From Scytalidium lignicola (taxonomy: Eukaryota; Ascomycota; Leotiomycetes), in contig NCSJ02000093.1 in NCBI GenBank assembly GCA_002812745.2, positions 1 to 64,000 on the forward strand: a stretch of DNA of 64,000 nucleotides, given 5' to 3'. This document shows, piece by piece, positions 1 to 12,100 of the stretch. The notes beneath the pieces are model-generated. The model made no database searches. It was given only the letters and a program-made list of their open reading frames with translations, and had not been told where the DNA came from. How positions within the stretch are numbered: position 1 is the stretch's first letter; each line of letters opens with the position of its first letter. Both the position numbers and the translations under genes were made by a program.

Positions 1-249
1 GAAACTTGAATATTCAGTTAAGAAAAGAGAAAAAAGTAAACTNATATTAAAAGAAGATGAAAGTAAATTCTTAGTATANAATAAAGAACAATTTATAATT
101 ATTATAATGATAACAAACAAACACTAAGTTAATCAAATCANAAAAAGCAACTNAAAAAGGNAAAAAGAAAAAAAACACTTTACCAAACATGACCAAAAGC
201 AAATAAAAGAAAATCAAAAACATTTAGTATAAAAATAAGAAGTTATATA

Positions 250-375
250 TGTTCTAGGCTATACACTAACCCTGACCGTTGGCCAACTGCTTAGACCGTT
301 GGCCAACTGCCTAAACCGTTGGCCAATGGCCTAGGCTATACAGTAATTTGACAGTTGGCTTATAGCTTAGGCTAT
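250..375 (+). repeat. Left terminal inverted repeat of the Ginger-type element
   Basis: Begins TGTTCTAGGCTATACACTAA and contains three copies of a CCGTTGGCCAA-type unit. It matches the reverse complement of 2,465-2,582 with scattered substitutions; the left copy has one extra internal unit. The short GTTGGCCAA repeats could be transposase-binding sites. Confidence 0.8.
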
Positions 376-417
376 ACACAAACTACTTAATTAATTGAAT
401 TAGTAACTGAATTACTA

Positions 418-2340
418 CTAGTCTAAATTAATAGCTACACCATGGCCAGTTAAAACAACTTCATTACCCATAGTATTTGCCCTTGCCTGCTTCTTCTTAT
501 TGTTGTTAGAGCTTTCAGGTGGTTTAATTAAAGCTTGTTCAGTGTGAATAATTAGCCTTGACAACCTTTTACAATCATGCTTGTCCTTATAACAATGTAT
601 TGTACAATCCTTTCTTTTCTTGAAATAACAACACCTTTTAGTATTACACTAACCTTTATACTAGCATAATATACCAATTTGCTGGCTAGTATATTTCCTT
701 AGTTATTGTAGTTAATGTAACCTTTTTAGTAGTTTTTAGAATGTTGATATTTGACTAAAGGCTTTGATCAACTACTTTTAATTCCTTAGTAGGCATTAAG
801 TGTTCAAGGACTCCTGATTAAGTAATAACTTGATATCTATTATAGTATAGTTTAGCCAATATTTAATTATACAACCATTGATTATCAATGGTTATTCTGT
901 CCTCTCTAGGAATCTTGATTAAGATGATATCTCCAACCTTAAAATATTAAATAGTATGCTTTTTGAAGTACTTTTCTACCATTCTAATTCTTACTTTTTA
1001 TGTTGATTTTTAAACTTGTTAAATCATTGAATTTATAAGTTGATTTGTTATAATTCTAGTAATTGTAACTATAATAGTTATAAGAGTTATAGTCATAGAA
1101 GATTTAACCTTAATACTGGTTTCAATATTAGTTTTAGTATTATACTATTGTTTAAGAGAATTCCTGATTAGTAAAGTAATTTGTACATTGATTTTTAAGC
1201 TTGTTTTAAGGTTAATTTATATAGTAAATTAAGAGTGTAATAATGATTAAATATCAATAGTAACCTTTGAATTGCTCAAGGATAATAGTTGTAAATCAAT
1301 TAGTAGGTCAAGTTTTAAATTACTCTTAAAAATAAGAGTTTCATTAAGATCCTCCTGAAATACTTCAATTGAAAGGTCTTTTCGTTTTTAGCTATCTAGC
1401 TAATCAATAAAAGTATTACAATCTTTGAATAGTAATTCAGTAAGAAAGCAATTGATTGTTGAGTGTTTTTGAGTGTTTATTGCCAAGGTAACCTTCATTA
1501 AACTATTAACCTATTCAGTTGAACTATTATCTACTTTCCATGCCTTGATTTTAACTTTAACCACTTCATTTACTTGTTCAACTAAACTTTGAGTTTAAAG
1601 TGTTCAAGGCTTTTTATTAATAATTCAAATGTTATATTTTCATAATATAATAAGGAAGGCACCTTTGAATTCCTTGCCATTGTTATATTGTACAATTTTA
1701 AGAGGTAAGAAGGTTATAATAAATTAGTTAAATACTTGAGCTATTAAAAGGGATTCTTTGCTTTTAAGAGTATATAACTGTGAATATTTGGTAAAATAGT
1801 CTTTAATATGTAATATTCACTTATATTAATTAGAAGGTTTATGCCTTATATTAATCAAATCAACTTGAATTCATTCTTAAACTTGTTTTGAAATTATAAG
1901 TTTNAAAAAAAGCTTTTATAATAGATAACTTGTTTAATACATAGTTTTTACACCTTTTGAATACTTATATAATGTCTTAACATTTGATTTTATAATAATT
2001 TTACTTAATAACAGACTATACTTTATTATACCTTGTATGAAGGAGTTTGATATACTCTTGAACAATAATATTAAATACTTTATTATCTTAAATAGCATAT
2101 CTTGGTTTTAGATGATTTAAATCTGCTAATTAATATAATTGGCTATTCTAAAGCTTAAATTGAGTAAGTGCTCTATGTTTCAAGTTGATATCTACTTGAT
2201 TTTTAGGTTTAAAGCTTAAGTTGTCCAAAAACACATATATTCTTTGTTAATGTTCTGGATTGATTTGTTCTTTATTAATATAACCTTTGTTATATGTATA
2301 ATCTTAGAAAATAAAGTGAATATTGTTAAGGAATAGGTTA
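418..2340 (-). pseudogene. Degenerate integrase-like transposase of the TIR element
   Basis: Read on the minus strand with many stops. N-terminal part: a decayed His/Cys zinc-binding segment near 2,045-1,928 (HTRYNKV, CKNYVLNK). The core near 1,880-1,560 includes ILPNIHSYILLKAKNP and NNGKEFKG at about 1,660-1,690. There the catalytic Asp codon of the family motif DNGKEF reads Asn (GAC to AAC), a RIP-type G to A change. EQVNEVV follows near 1,580 and would carry the last acidic residue. The C-terminal part near 680-418 has a Cys-rich motif (CNTKRCCYFKKRKDC, then CYKDKHDC), as in integrases related to KRBA2/Ginger proteins. It ends with a TAG at 418. The 5' limit is approximate. Confidence 0.7.
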
Positions 2341-2464
2341 ATTGATTTAATTGAAGTTATTTTGAGTAAAGAATTATTCAATTAATGATAGCAAAGTAGG
2401 AGAAAAGTAACAAAGTAGGAGAAATATAAGTTACACCGCCATAGTAAGGTAAGTAAGTTGAATT

Positions 2465-2582
2465 AGTAGTTTGTATATAGCCTAAGCTATAGGCTAACTG
2501 TCAAATTGTTATATAGCCTAGGCTGTTGGCCAATGGTCTAAGCAGTTGGCCAATGGTCAGGGTTAGTGTATAGCCTAGAACA
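2465..2582 (-). repeat. Right terminal inverted repeat of the Ginger-type element
   Basis: Reverse complement begins TGTTCTAGGCTATACACTAA, the same as the left end. It carries two CATTGGCCAA-type units where the left repeat has three. It is flanked by TATATA, as on the left. Confidence 0.8.
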
Positions 2583-4483
2583 TATATACTAACAGAATTA
2601 ACAAAAGAGTTTGCTAAAGAATAACATAACCTATTATATAATAAACATATAAAAGTAGCTTAATACTATTATAAGATTAATAAAAATTACTTTATCATAA
2701 AATTATAATCAGTAGTTAAAAAAGTAATTATAAAATACAAAATCTGTAAAAAGGCTAAGAATTTAAAAAGGAAACCTTAAGGACAATTACACTTTACACA
2801 AATACTTAACAATTCATAAAAACTAATCAAATAAGATTTTATCATAAAATTACTAGTTTTTACAGATTAAACAACAAAGGTTAAGTATAACTTTATCTTT
2901 GTAATAACTAAACATTATACTAAGTTTACAATCTTTAAACTGTTCAAAAAGACTTAAAGAGCAAAAGAGATAACTAATATATTCTTACAAAAAGTAATAT
3001 CTCAATAAGAAGTACTAAAACAAATAATCTCTGATAAAGATACAAGATTTATATTTAAGTTTTGAAAAACATTAACAATAAGAATAAAAGTTAAAAGGAA
3101 ATTATCAATAGTATAACATTTACAAACTAATGAACAAATAGAACATTTGAACATATAGTTAAAAGGATATTTAAGATGTTATGTTAATTATAATCAAGAC
3201 AATTAAATTGATTACTTGTTAATAACAAAAATGTTATATAATAGTATATTATATGAATTAACTAAAGTTACTCCATTTTATATGAATTACAAACAAGAAT
3301 TAAAAAAGGTTTTATATTAGATTAGAATTAGAATTTACAAGTAAATCAACAAAGATTTAAGCAAAGTAAATAAAAGAAATGTAAGAAAAGATTAAAAACT
3401 TACTTTAATATACTAAGAAAAGAATGAAGAAGTATTATAATCATAAATATTTAATAAAACTAATGTATAAAAAGGAGGATAAAGTTTATCTTCTCAGAAA
3501 AAACATTAAAACAACAAGATCAAGTGATAAACTAAACTGAGTAAAGATAGAATTATACAAAATTGAAAAAGTCTATAAACTTTTAACATATAAATTAAAA
3601 TTATTAACAACAATTAAGATATATCTTGTTTTCTATGTTTTACTTCTTAAATTAACATTAAAAAATACTTAAATATTAATGTTAAAAGAAGTTAATTTAA
3701 AAAGAGAATATAAAGTTAAAAGAATTATCAATTATAAAATATATTATAAGAAATTACAATATCTGGTTAAATAGATAGAATATCTAGAGAGTAAGAATGG
3801 ATAAGAACTTACTTTTAATCTTATAAGTTATAAGAAGTTACTAAAAGTATATTATCAAGCTTATCCTAGAATGGATTTCCAAGCAATAAAATTGTAAAAT
3901 CAGAGAAGAAGAGATTAACAATAAAAGAAGAAGCCTTACTTACGAAGACAGAATATAACTCTTCAAACAACTTCTCTTACCTCTCTTTCTCTTCTACAAT
4001 GTTAAGTTCGTCTAAAGTTTTCAGATTATAACAGAACATTTCCTAAGTAACTTCTTCAAAAAGGATTATTGCTTCTTTAGACAGGCTAAGCAGGTTATTA
4101 TCTCTAGAAGGACTTCGTTAGTTCTTTCCTTTTCCTCCACAAGCTAATCATACTTACGCTTGTATACAAGGAAGGAGGAGGAAGCAAACTCCTTGCTATC
4201 ACAAGATTATCCATGATAAGAATACTTATTATAACGACTAAAATCAAGGTCTACCTTGTAAATAAAACCATTTTACTCACAGAACAAACAAGGTATTACT
4301 TCAAAACTGTATTTGTCTATATAATCACCTAAGGTTGTTTATTCTTAATATTTTCTTGATCTTGTCCTTTCTTTTATGCTACTCTCAAAATGTTGTTGTT
4401 TGAGTAGCATATTAGAAAGGAAGGATAAATTGATGAACAATAAGAAATGTTCGAAGATAACGTTTTAGTATTGAGGTAATATT

Positions 4484-4501
4484 AAGCAGAAAAGGGGATA
4501 A
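4484..4501 (+). other. Polypurine tract next to 3' LTR
   Basis: AAGCAGAAAAGGGGATAA is almost pure purine and ends directly at the TG that opens the LTR. This is the expected site for plus-strand priming of a gypsy retrotransposon. Confidence 0.65.
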
Positions 4502-4861
4502 TGTTACAGGTTTTGCTATAATATGTTAATTAGTGTAGGCTTAAGGCTCAGTACAAATATACTTGTACAAGAGAACCTAACAATTAGATAGTCACATAAT
4601 ACAGACCTAGGACTTGGGAGGTCTAAGGTCCATCAGCTTGAGACTTGGGGACCTGGAGGTCCAAGGGTCCATGGATATTTCATTATCTATATAAGCATAC
4701 TGTAAGAACATGAGAGTAAACTCCTTGTATTCAACCTAAATACATTACTAGATCTTACCTTTGACTTAGTTGCTTGCTCTTGTGTCATACATTTCCACTG
4801 TCCCTGAACATTTACCTTACCCTTGGCTATCTAGTAACCTAGATAGTGTAGTTTTGTAACA
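4502..4861 (+). repeat. 3' LTR of the Ty3/gypsy element
   Basis: Opens TGTTACAG and closes TTGTAACA, giving short inverted ends TGTTACA/TGTAACA over 360 bp, immediately after the polypurine tract. The bases just beyond (TAAGA) would be one copy of the target duplication. The partner LTR is outside the window, so the borders rest on this single copy. Pogo transposase sequence starts directly after the LTR, which supports the right border. Confidence 0.7.
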
Positions 4862-5944
4862 TAAGATATGAAAGAAAGTATAAAAAGATAATATGATGTT
4901 AATTAGCTAGTTCTAAGAACTTAAATAATTCATAAGATTCATGGTTATCTAGAAGAAGAAGTTTTATCTCAATAGGTTGGTTTGTATTAGAATTAATATA
5001 TTTTTGACTTTTTAAATCAAAAAACTCTTTTCTTTACTCTTAAGAATTGAATGAAATGTTAAAGTTAACGAATTCTAATTTCATTATTAGTATAACTTAA
5101 AGGAGTAAGAAGTATAAGTACATCTTCAAGGAGGTTCTTCTAAACCTAATTCTCTATAATCCATATGCCTTTTACAAGGATGATTAGTAGAATAAGAGTA
5201 CTTCTATTAGTAGTTATATATTTTATAATTGTAAAAGACTTATGATTTTGAAAAGTACTTTTATAAAGTTAATAATTTATTAGTAAAGTACTATTCAAAT
5301 ATATTAATCTTTAATACCTCTTTAATCTCTACTAGTATAATAACTTGTTTTCCTTCTATAACACTAATCTTAAAGCTTATTTCATCCATATTGTAAATAT
5401 TCTCTCTTTAGACCTTATTTTCCAGCCGTAAATCAATATATTTCAGAAACCATCACTTTATAACCTCCTTATCTTGTGCCTGAATTCGTTCCTTCTTAAT
5501 AAGTTTGGTTATGATCATATAAAACTCAGGATATGATTTTAGGAAGTTATGTATTCATTGTATAGATGGTTTTATACCATCTCCATAGAAGTGTTTTACA
5601 GCCTTAAGAAGTATAGCCTTATTCAATAGATTGTTATCATATGCTTATGTTTTAATATAAGAGCACAATGCTTCAATTTGGTGAGGCTTCAAGAAAGGAG
5701 ATTGTCCTATATGCTTTGGAGGCCTCTTTACAGGTGTTGAACGACGTTGGATTGCTTTGCGGAGTGTATTGATCTTGAGGTTGAATATACACGCAGTGGC
5801 TGGAATGGTAGCTGAGTTCCCAGGGGTTTGATTATTGAAATACCGTTCGATAGCTTCATCCAATTGACGATCGGCCATTGTAGAATAGTTCCTTGGCATT
5901 TTGAGAAGTATATCGATTATAATATTGTATGGAGTTGCCACCAA
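4862..5944 (-). pseudogene. Fot1/pogo-type transposase, interrupted and RIP-decayed
   Basis: The first ATG is probably at 5,899, giving MPRNYSTMADRQLDEAIERY. An N-terminal psq-type helix-turn-helix with an intact reading frame runs to a stop near 5,644. The sequence then continues with many stops: KHFYGDGIKPSIQ (near 5,600), a CENP-B-type HTH (SYPEFYMIITKLIKKERIQ), the first catalytic Asp in NIYNMDEISF (near 5,370), YTNNEIRIR, and the second catalytic segment as a remnant of LLLLDNHxSH near 4,940. Similarity stops at 4,862, exactly where the LTR begins, so the third acidic residue lies beyond the inserted retroelement and outside the window. The first 250 bp of the gene are far less AT-rich than the rest. 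Confidence 0.8.
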
Positions 5945-6190
5945 AACGCATAATAAAGGTACGTGATTTTAATGTTTGGGACTCGCGAAAGGTGACGAGA
6001 TTTTTTGAGGTGACGAGNAAAAATGTGCCAACCGCCCCTGGGTGGTTGGTTAGCGAAATTTCCCACCCTCCGAGCGCAACCAACTATTACTCCTTAAATT
6101 ATCGATTGTAATTCTCCCCACTCGCGGCAATCCAAACATTTTCACTAATACTCACTCTGAAAGTTGGCAGCTGACTCGTAATTGAAACCC
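5945..6190 (-). other. 5' region and possible terminal repeat of the pogo element
   Basis: Upstream of the transposase start the sequence has normal base composition and contains CCAACCGCCCCTGGGTGGTTGGT near 6,028-6,050 and CAACCAACTA near 6,079. Together these give short inverted GTTGGTTG/AACCAACC units. A terminal repeat ending at a TA near 6,085 is plausible for a Fot1/pogo element, but the other end is not in the window and cannot be compared. Confidence 0.3.
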
Positions 6191-9100
6191 CGTATACTTG
6201 TCATTTGGGATTTTTATTGAGTCCAACTCGTGATTGCTGTGTCCACGGGCTTGAGCCAAGAATTAAATATTCGTTACTTCGGCAGCCAAAAAAAAAACAG
6301 CTTTGGGATAAGAGCCATCTGGAGATCAAAAACAGACATACCTAATACTGCGTTCTTAAAAGCCTCAGCATCTCCGTTTGGACTGGGAGGGAAAAGACGA
6401 TATAGTAGCAGACCGATTGTAAAACTTGCTCTGTCAAAGAGTTCTTTTATGCTCGTACTCGATCTGATCCAATTTCCTTACGCTTTCTTTTAACAAAAGA
6501 CGTGCAATTCTCTCGTATAATGCTTTGCATAAAAACATAACGAATAAATCGACAATGATCGTATAAGTGTAGAAACGAGTTCCAAATCGGTATCGGTATA
6601 TTTAGCAACAAGGCTTTGTAATGACGCTATTCTGCCCTGAAGCTTGCGCTTGCGCGATCGAATGTCCTTTCTTTGTAAGCACCAGCAGTATGGGACTACG
6701 TGGACAGCTCTAACATTCTGGAGCCGAATGCGAGTGCTTAAACTTGCAGGAAGAGACCATCTTTTTTAAAAGCTTTAGATCGACAAGCGGGAGTGGAAAC
6801 GTAATCGCCGTCCTTGTATTACCGCAAACTGAACTCTTGTATCCATACCATGGTGTCGGCAGGCTATATACCTTTCATTGGACGGCGTTAGTATATGATA
6901 TATAAAAGGCAAAGAAAGAACGATGGCTTACCTGACTAAGTCGACTGTGACGTGACACCCTTTGGGCTGCATTATTTGTGGCGCAAACCACGAATCTGGT
7001 TGAAGCATATGGTATGGAATCCCATATTGGTTTTTTTTTCAGCATTAAATGTTGTAAGTATTTGTATCTGTGACCTAAATTTCGTAATTGATGAAAATCC
7101 GATCAAAAACTAGGATGAAAAAGTAGAAGAGTTCTACTGTGACCCATCGACGTCAAGATATCTTTAGTTCTTATCTCTTCTCTGCTAGCCATCTTTAAAC
7201 TGGCATCCATGATACTGAATGCTTCAGCATCTTTTGCAAATAGGTAAAAAGTTATTGAGCAATGTAACAAGAAAGAAATAGGAATCTTTAAACCAACCTA
7301 CAATTGATCTAGGTTCTGCTACTTAAAAATGCATACACATTTTGAGATGGGCATTTGATCAGGTAGTTGTAAGAGCAAGCAATGCTACTTTGAAAAGAGT
7401 TTATCTCGATACGAACCACGCGTCTAATTATTACTGGAGGTGTAATACTGTAGAGACCGGACTTGCGTAATCGGAATACGAGAACGATAACAGCGATCTC
7501 AATGACCCGAAATTGCAGGAGTCATTTTGTAAGGAGGTAGAACCTCCCGTCATCTCTCCTATCATTCTTTGTAGCAGTTCATTGAACCTGCATGCTATAC
7601 AATATGAAATATTTGCTGACCGCTGTGCATACGCTCTGACCTCTTCGGCGAATGCACACTTTGGGGTGTCGGTGAAGAAAAAACCCTCTAAGAACCCTTG
7701 ATCTTTCTAATAATTCGACTTATCATCAATTAGCTGTGGGGCCTTGACCAGCATGCTGTTTGGGGGACACAGTGCTGTATGCTGGTGTGCTAGGACAAGA
7801 CTTCCCGAACCCCTAGATTCTCCTAGCCGTATATCTGGTATAGCATGCTTGGAAATAACGGAGGTTTACCCTACTCCGTAATTCCGTGTTGTCAAGGTTG
7901 AAAATGCTGTGGAGTGACCAACTAGCATGGTCCAGACTGTGTTGACCAATCACTTTTCTCAGTTACATCCATCCAGACAAGCCTCAAGGTCAGATATGTG
8001 TAAGAGTTATTGGATGTGATTGCCGGCGCTCAATGACTGCAGCTTATGCTGGTTCATAGCACGATAACAGCGGCAGTAAACATCCTTGCCTACGAACCTG
8101 CTATACGGAAAGGAGGTGGTAGGTGTGAACCCAAGATTTCAGGTTTGACATGTTTTGACACCGCTTGGCAAGTCTTATTATCAGTGAGATTCGATCTTAT
8201 CTTGGATATCAAATCAGGACTGAAGACTGCAGCTGGATATCAATCCATATACAGAGCTGGAAGACAGCACGTTCAATCGACATAAGCTGACCCAAATTCG
8301 GGATTGGGTCCTGTGCATGGAATGCTGTCTGACTTCGGTAGAGGATCAATAAAGTAGTTCGGGAACGAACTAGCTGCGTTCTATCAGCTTATTTGCAGAC
8401 CTTCTGCATGACCAGCAGCCAGGATACTACCGTACGTACATCAGAGGCGCAACACCGATGGACGATTTGGGACAATGCACTTTTCGCACCACCGCACTGT
8501 AGCAGTACCGTAAAGCACCAGGCTCCATATGTATTTCCAATTCTAGGCAGACGAAAGCTTGATCACCTGCGAAGTTCTATCGATGCAGCACCAGAGCAGC
8601 CTCCATAGTATCATTGTCCCTCGCTTGTTTAAGTCGGCCAGTAAGCGGAGGTGTAGTAAGCGAGAGGCTGACGATTTTAATAGAAATATATAAAAATATA
8701 TAAAAATTGGTAGCTTCTCTTTGATTGAGCGTGTAAAGGAGGGTCGATTTTTATTCTGAATTCATTAAGTGCAGTATTAACATCCTTAATGCAGGGGTCA
8801 TGCTAATCTTCTCTTTACTTTAAATTTATATACTAGGTTTAGAAGTTTTACGTTGAGAAGAAAATTTCATTGTCTAATCATTGATATTCATTGTTGATTC
8901 CTTTTCTCATCGCAGAGCTTTTAGAGAAACGAAATAGATGAATCCAGTTTATCTCAAAAACCGAACAGCGAAAGTTGTGATTGTTGTGATTACATGGCGA
9001 AATTCATGGCAACGAAAAAGATATCTCTCTCAGCGCAAGCCACAGTGCTCCACCGCCACGAATAAAGCCATAAACAACAGTACCCAGCTGATGTCGTCGC

Positions 9101-12100
9101 CCATAATTCATCGCTACTACCAGTAGTTCATCACCGAAATGGCGCGAAAGTTTTCTTCGGCCAATGATGAGCTCCGGTATCTTACCCAGTGATCCAGGTC
9201 AGCACGCGCGCGCCTTGGCCTCGACATGTTGGTCGTGATGATCCTTAACTGGCAGTTCAAAGCACCAACACCAGAAGGAGTTGGCAGTGTTGTCCGTCGG
9301 TGTGGCTTCACCCCCCTAAAGTCTGACATGCCGTTCGTTCCACACAGTCTCCCGCACGAAAACGGCTGCTAAGAGCCAAAGAGTTAAGGATTTCCGACGC
9401 AGAAATCTGGCTCGACTACCCCAGCATGCGTCTCATTGGTCTAACTCGAAATGGTGCCCGACTTGGTGGAATTGATTTGTGAGAGTTGATCCCCCCCAAA
9501 TTTTCAGGGGTCAAGATACTGTACTGTCCTGAATGAGGGGGTTGCTGTTTTTCTCGCTGCTAGGACGTAGTCATAATGAACGAGTAAAGTAGACTCGTGA
9601 CCGCCGATTAATGACTAGTTCACCAAGTCCTTGTCTTCCGGTTGAAAATCGGATGCTAGATGGAATACCTAGTGATAAATTTCATGGAGTAATATTGTCT
9701 GTAAGGCTTAATCGGCCAAACTCCCGGCACTTGTAGTCATCTGTTGAGTGAAATCCTTGTACGTGAAGAGAAGAGATATGATTGACCTACGATATTGAGT
9801 AACTCTTGGTGGGTCTTCGAGAGCATCGTGATTGATAACTTACCTTGGCACACTCGGAAGCCTGGAAGCCGGCCAAAAAAATTTCGGCCATCTAGAAAAC
9901 CGTCGAACATGCGGCCTGCCAGCCAAGAAGCACACCAGATGGTTTTAGGTTCTCTCCCGCACTTGCAGCTCATTTGCGACGAGTTGCTAGAGCCTGGAGT
10001 TGGGCCAGCGAANTTTTTTTCTATTGCAACTCGAAAATTTGCCATTTCAAAAGCTCATTGGATCCACAATCATGCCTCCCAAGATTGCTGGCCGCCTTTT
10101 CGGGGTTCGTGTGCCCTCACCTTCCTGATCCTGAGGCATGGAGGCATGGTGCTCGGCGCTCGCTGCAGACGCATTGATTAATTGCGGGTGCCCTTTGCAT
10201 GCCCCCAGAGCGAATGAGAAGAGGAAACCGCGTAAGCTGGAGAAGTCAGGGAGAGAGGAGGGTGAGGTGAGGTGTCGACGGAAGCTGCAGCGACCGAGCA
10301 AGAGGGACGCAGAGGACTTTCTGAAGGTGGACGCTGCAGCAATAGCATGCAAGCAGTTATTACATTGCTGGTGGGATCCAATGGGTGAGGCATTCGACGG
10401 GAGTTGGGTTCAGCCCTACCAGCTGCTCCACGATGCAGTCCAGGCTTCAAACAAGGCACCGCAAGGCACCCACGGCACCCAGACGGCACAGCAACGATCT
10501 CAGCACACTTCAGCCCTAAGGACAGGTTCCAGCAGCGTCCGATTTGCCACTATCGTGGTCACCCTAAATCGCCCTAACAGACCTGATCTTCCCCACCATC
10601 ACCCATCACCATCACCGCCGGTGCTGACAGAACCAGAGAGCCAAGAGCGAACGTGAAATGCAGAGGAAGGATGCCACCACGATGCGTGTAGCTTCCTTAA
10701 CCCCGACGTTTGAGAAGCTGCAGTGCCCATAGGGCTAGCTAGGGGCGGCATCGACGTGGGAGCACACCGGCGCAGGGTGCGAATAATGCTCCAGGTAATT
10801 TCGTGACCGACAGCCCAGACGTTCACGACGTGTCATGCCGGCCGTTGAAGACCGCAAGACTCGAAATTCTACAGGCCGAAAAGAATACCAAGCTCTGACT
10901 CCACCCGCAAGCTGCCCGTTAGCTAGCCAGCTTTGACCCAATTCCTGGGAGTTTCTCCACGCCATCTGCCCCCTCTGATGGTCCGGATGACAGGCTGGAG
11001 AGCCAACCACTGTAGGGCCGAGCAGTGCAACAATTCATAAGGCAACCCAACCCAAAAGGCAAAGGAGCCCAGACCTCTCTTGGTGCTAGTACTAGACAGT
11101 ATGGCATGGGCAGAGCAGTCCATGCCAAGCACCCATCCCTTTTTGTACAGCACCCCCAGCCTTGTCAGGCTGGAGCAGATTTCGTGCAAAGATACTATAG
11201 TACAGTACTACTGTAGCTACGGTTTTGTATCCGACTTGGTGCTGCCTCCAAAACATCCTGGGGCCTGCCAAAAGAAATCAACCTCGTAATTAGAGCGGCA
11301 CGTCGGATCTTCCCTCGACTGCCGGCAATGGCGTGCAGCAGGTCGGTGTCGCTCGTCACCAGCGAATAACAAGACTGCAAGCGTACAGGTCGAGGGCGAC
11401 TTGCACAACTCGTACGTCGTAATTAGTACCGAAATCTCGGAGCAGGAGCAGCAGCGCACTAGGAAGAGCCAGAAAAAGGCAAGCAAGGCAAAAGGAGAGA
11501 TAGCGCGGTACTTGCGCTGCTGCTAAATACCGGCTGGTGTTGCTTTCTGCACTGTTGTGTGTTATGTGTGCAGTGGATTGTGCTTCCTCCTTTTCTCCTT
11601 TCCCTCCTATCCCTCCCTCCTTTCCTCCTGCCCACACAAAAAAGGTGTGCGGTGGATTTTGTGCTGCGTTGCGGCCATCGCGCATTGCTTCCACTGTGTG
11701 ATAGCAGCACCCGTAAGAGCGGCATGTCGATCTCTCCCACATCGCATCCCCAAGCCCGCCATCCAAGCACCTAGCCTCCTACTCAAACGTCCTTGACAAT
11801 TACGATTGACCTCCCTACAGACTCCATCCAAGCCCTGCACTACCGGCTTGCTGTTGCGTGACAGCAGATCTGCCAAGTCCCCAGTACGACCCCCAGTTTT
11901 TCCTTCAAACTCCCTCGTATATCATTTCTGATTCTTCTCAAATCCCCACCTCCTCAGTTCTTCTCCACAGAGCTTCTCTCTTCTTGGATCTCTTCGCTCT
12001 TCGCTCTTCGCTCTTCGACCACCGTCTCTCTGACTCGTGATGACGTTCGCACGGCGTCGTGTGAGCTCCGAATCACCACTGACAGCTCTTTAGAGTTATT

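Larger units (their letters stand above)
250..2582 (-). mobile_element. TIR DNA transposon with retrovirus-like integrase (Ginger-type), decayed
   Basis: Two ends of roughly 120 bp are inverted copies of each other: 250 to about 375 and about 2,465 to 2,582. Both begin TGTTCTAGGCTATACAC reading inward. The flanks on both sides are TATATA, so the target duplication may be TATA or longer, although this palindrome cannot be split cleanly. Removing the element joins the two halves of the surrounding Ty3 reading frame. The inside encodes, on the minus strand, an integrase with zinc-binding segment, DDE core and a cysteine-rich tail. A retrovirus-type integrase between long TIRs instead of LTRs is the hallmark of Ginger transposons. 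The exact superfamily is inferred, since only motifs could be compared. Confidence 0.75.
1..4861 (+). mobile_element. Ty3/gypsy chromovirus remnant (RIP-like decay), 3' part with LTR
   Basis: Full of stop codons, but long homologous reading frames survive on the plus strand. Bases 1-243 resemble the linker after RNase H. The element resumes at about 2,589 after an inserted TIR element. An integrase zinc-finger remnant with CKKAKNLKRKP lies near 2,737-2,780. The catalytic core follows: ISDKDTRF near 3,028 and QTNEQIEHLN near 3,128, a decayed form of the usual gypsy HPQTDGQTE motif. A chromodomain-like stretch with LQYLVK and IGYLESKN lies near 3,755-3,800, which marks it as a chromovirus. A polypurine tract and the 3' LTR end it. 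Most stops are CAA to TAA or TGG to TAG/TGA, the pattern expected from repeat-induced point mutation. Gag, protease and reverse transcriptase would lie left of the window. No intact protein can be made. Confidence 0.85.

Noticed and set aside
250..375. CRISPR-like array from the repeated GTTGGCCAA units
   Set aside because: The units are short, with no regular spacers, and belong to transposon terminal repeats in a eukaryotic genome.
6560..6740. Minus-strand text like a coiled-coil after a zinc cluster (RKRKLQGRIASLQSLVAKY)
   Set aside because: Only about 40 residues look protein-like, and no zinc cluster or continuing frame was found. It may be a relic of a regulator gene but cannot be supported.
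10138..10656. Plus-strand open frame of 172 codons
   Set aside because: Overlapped by open frames on the other strand of similar length, with no recognisable domain. This is typical of chance frames in a GC-richer stretch.
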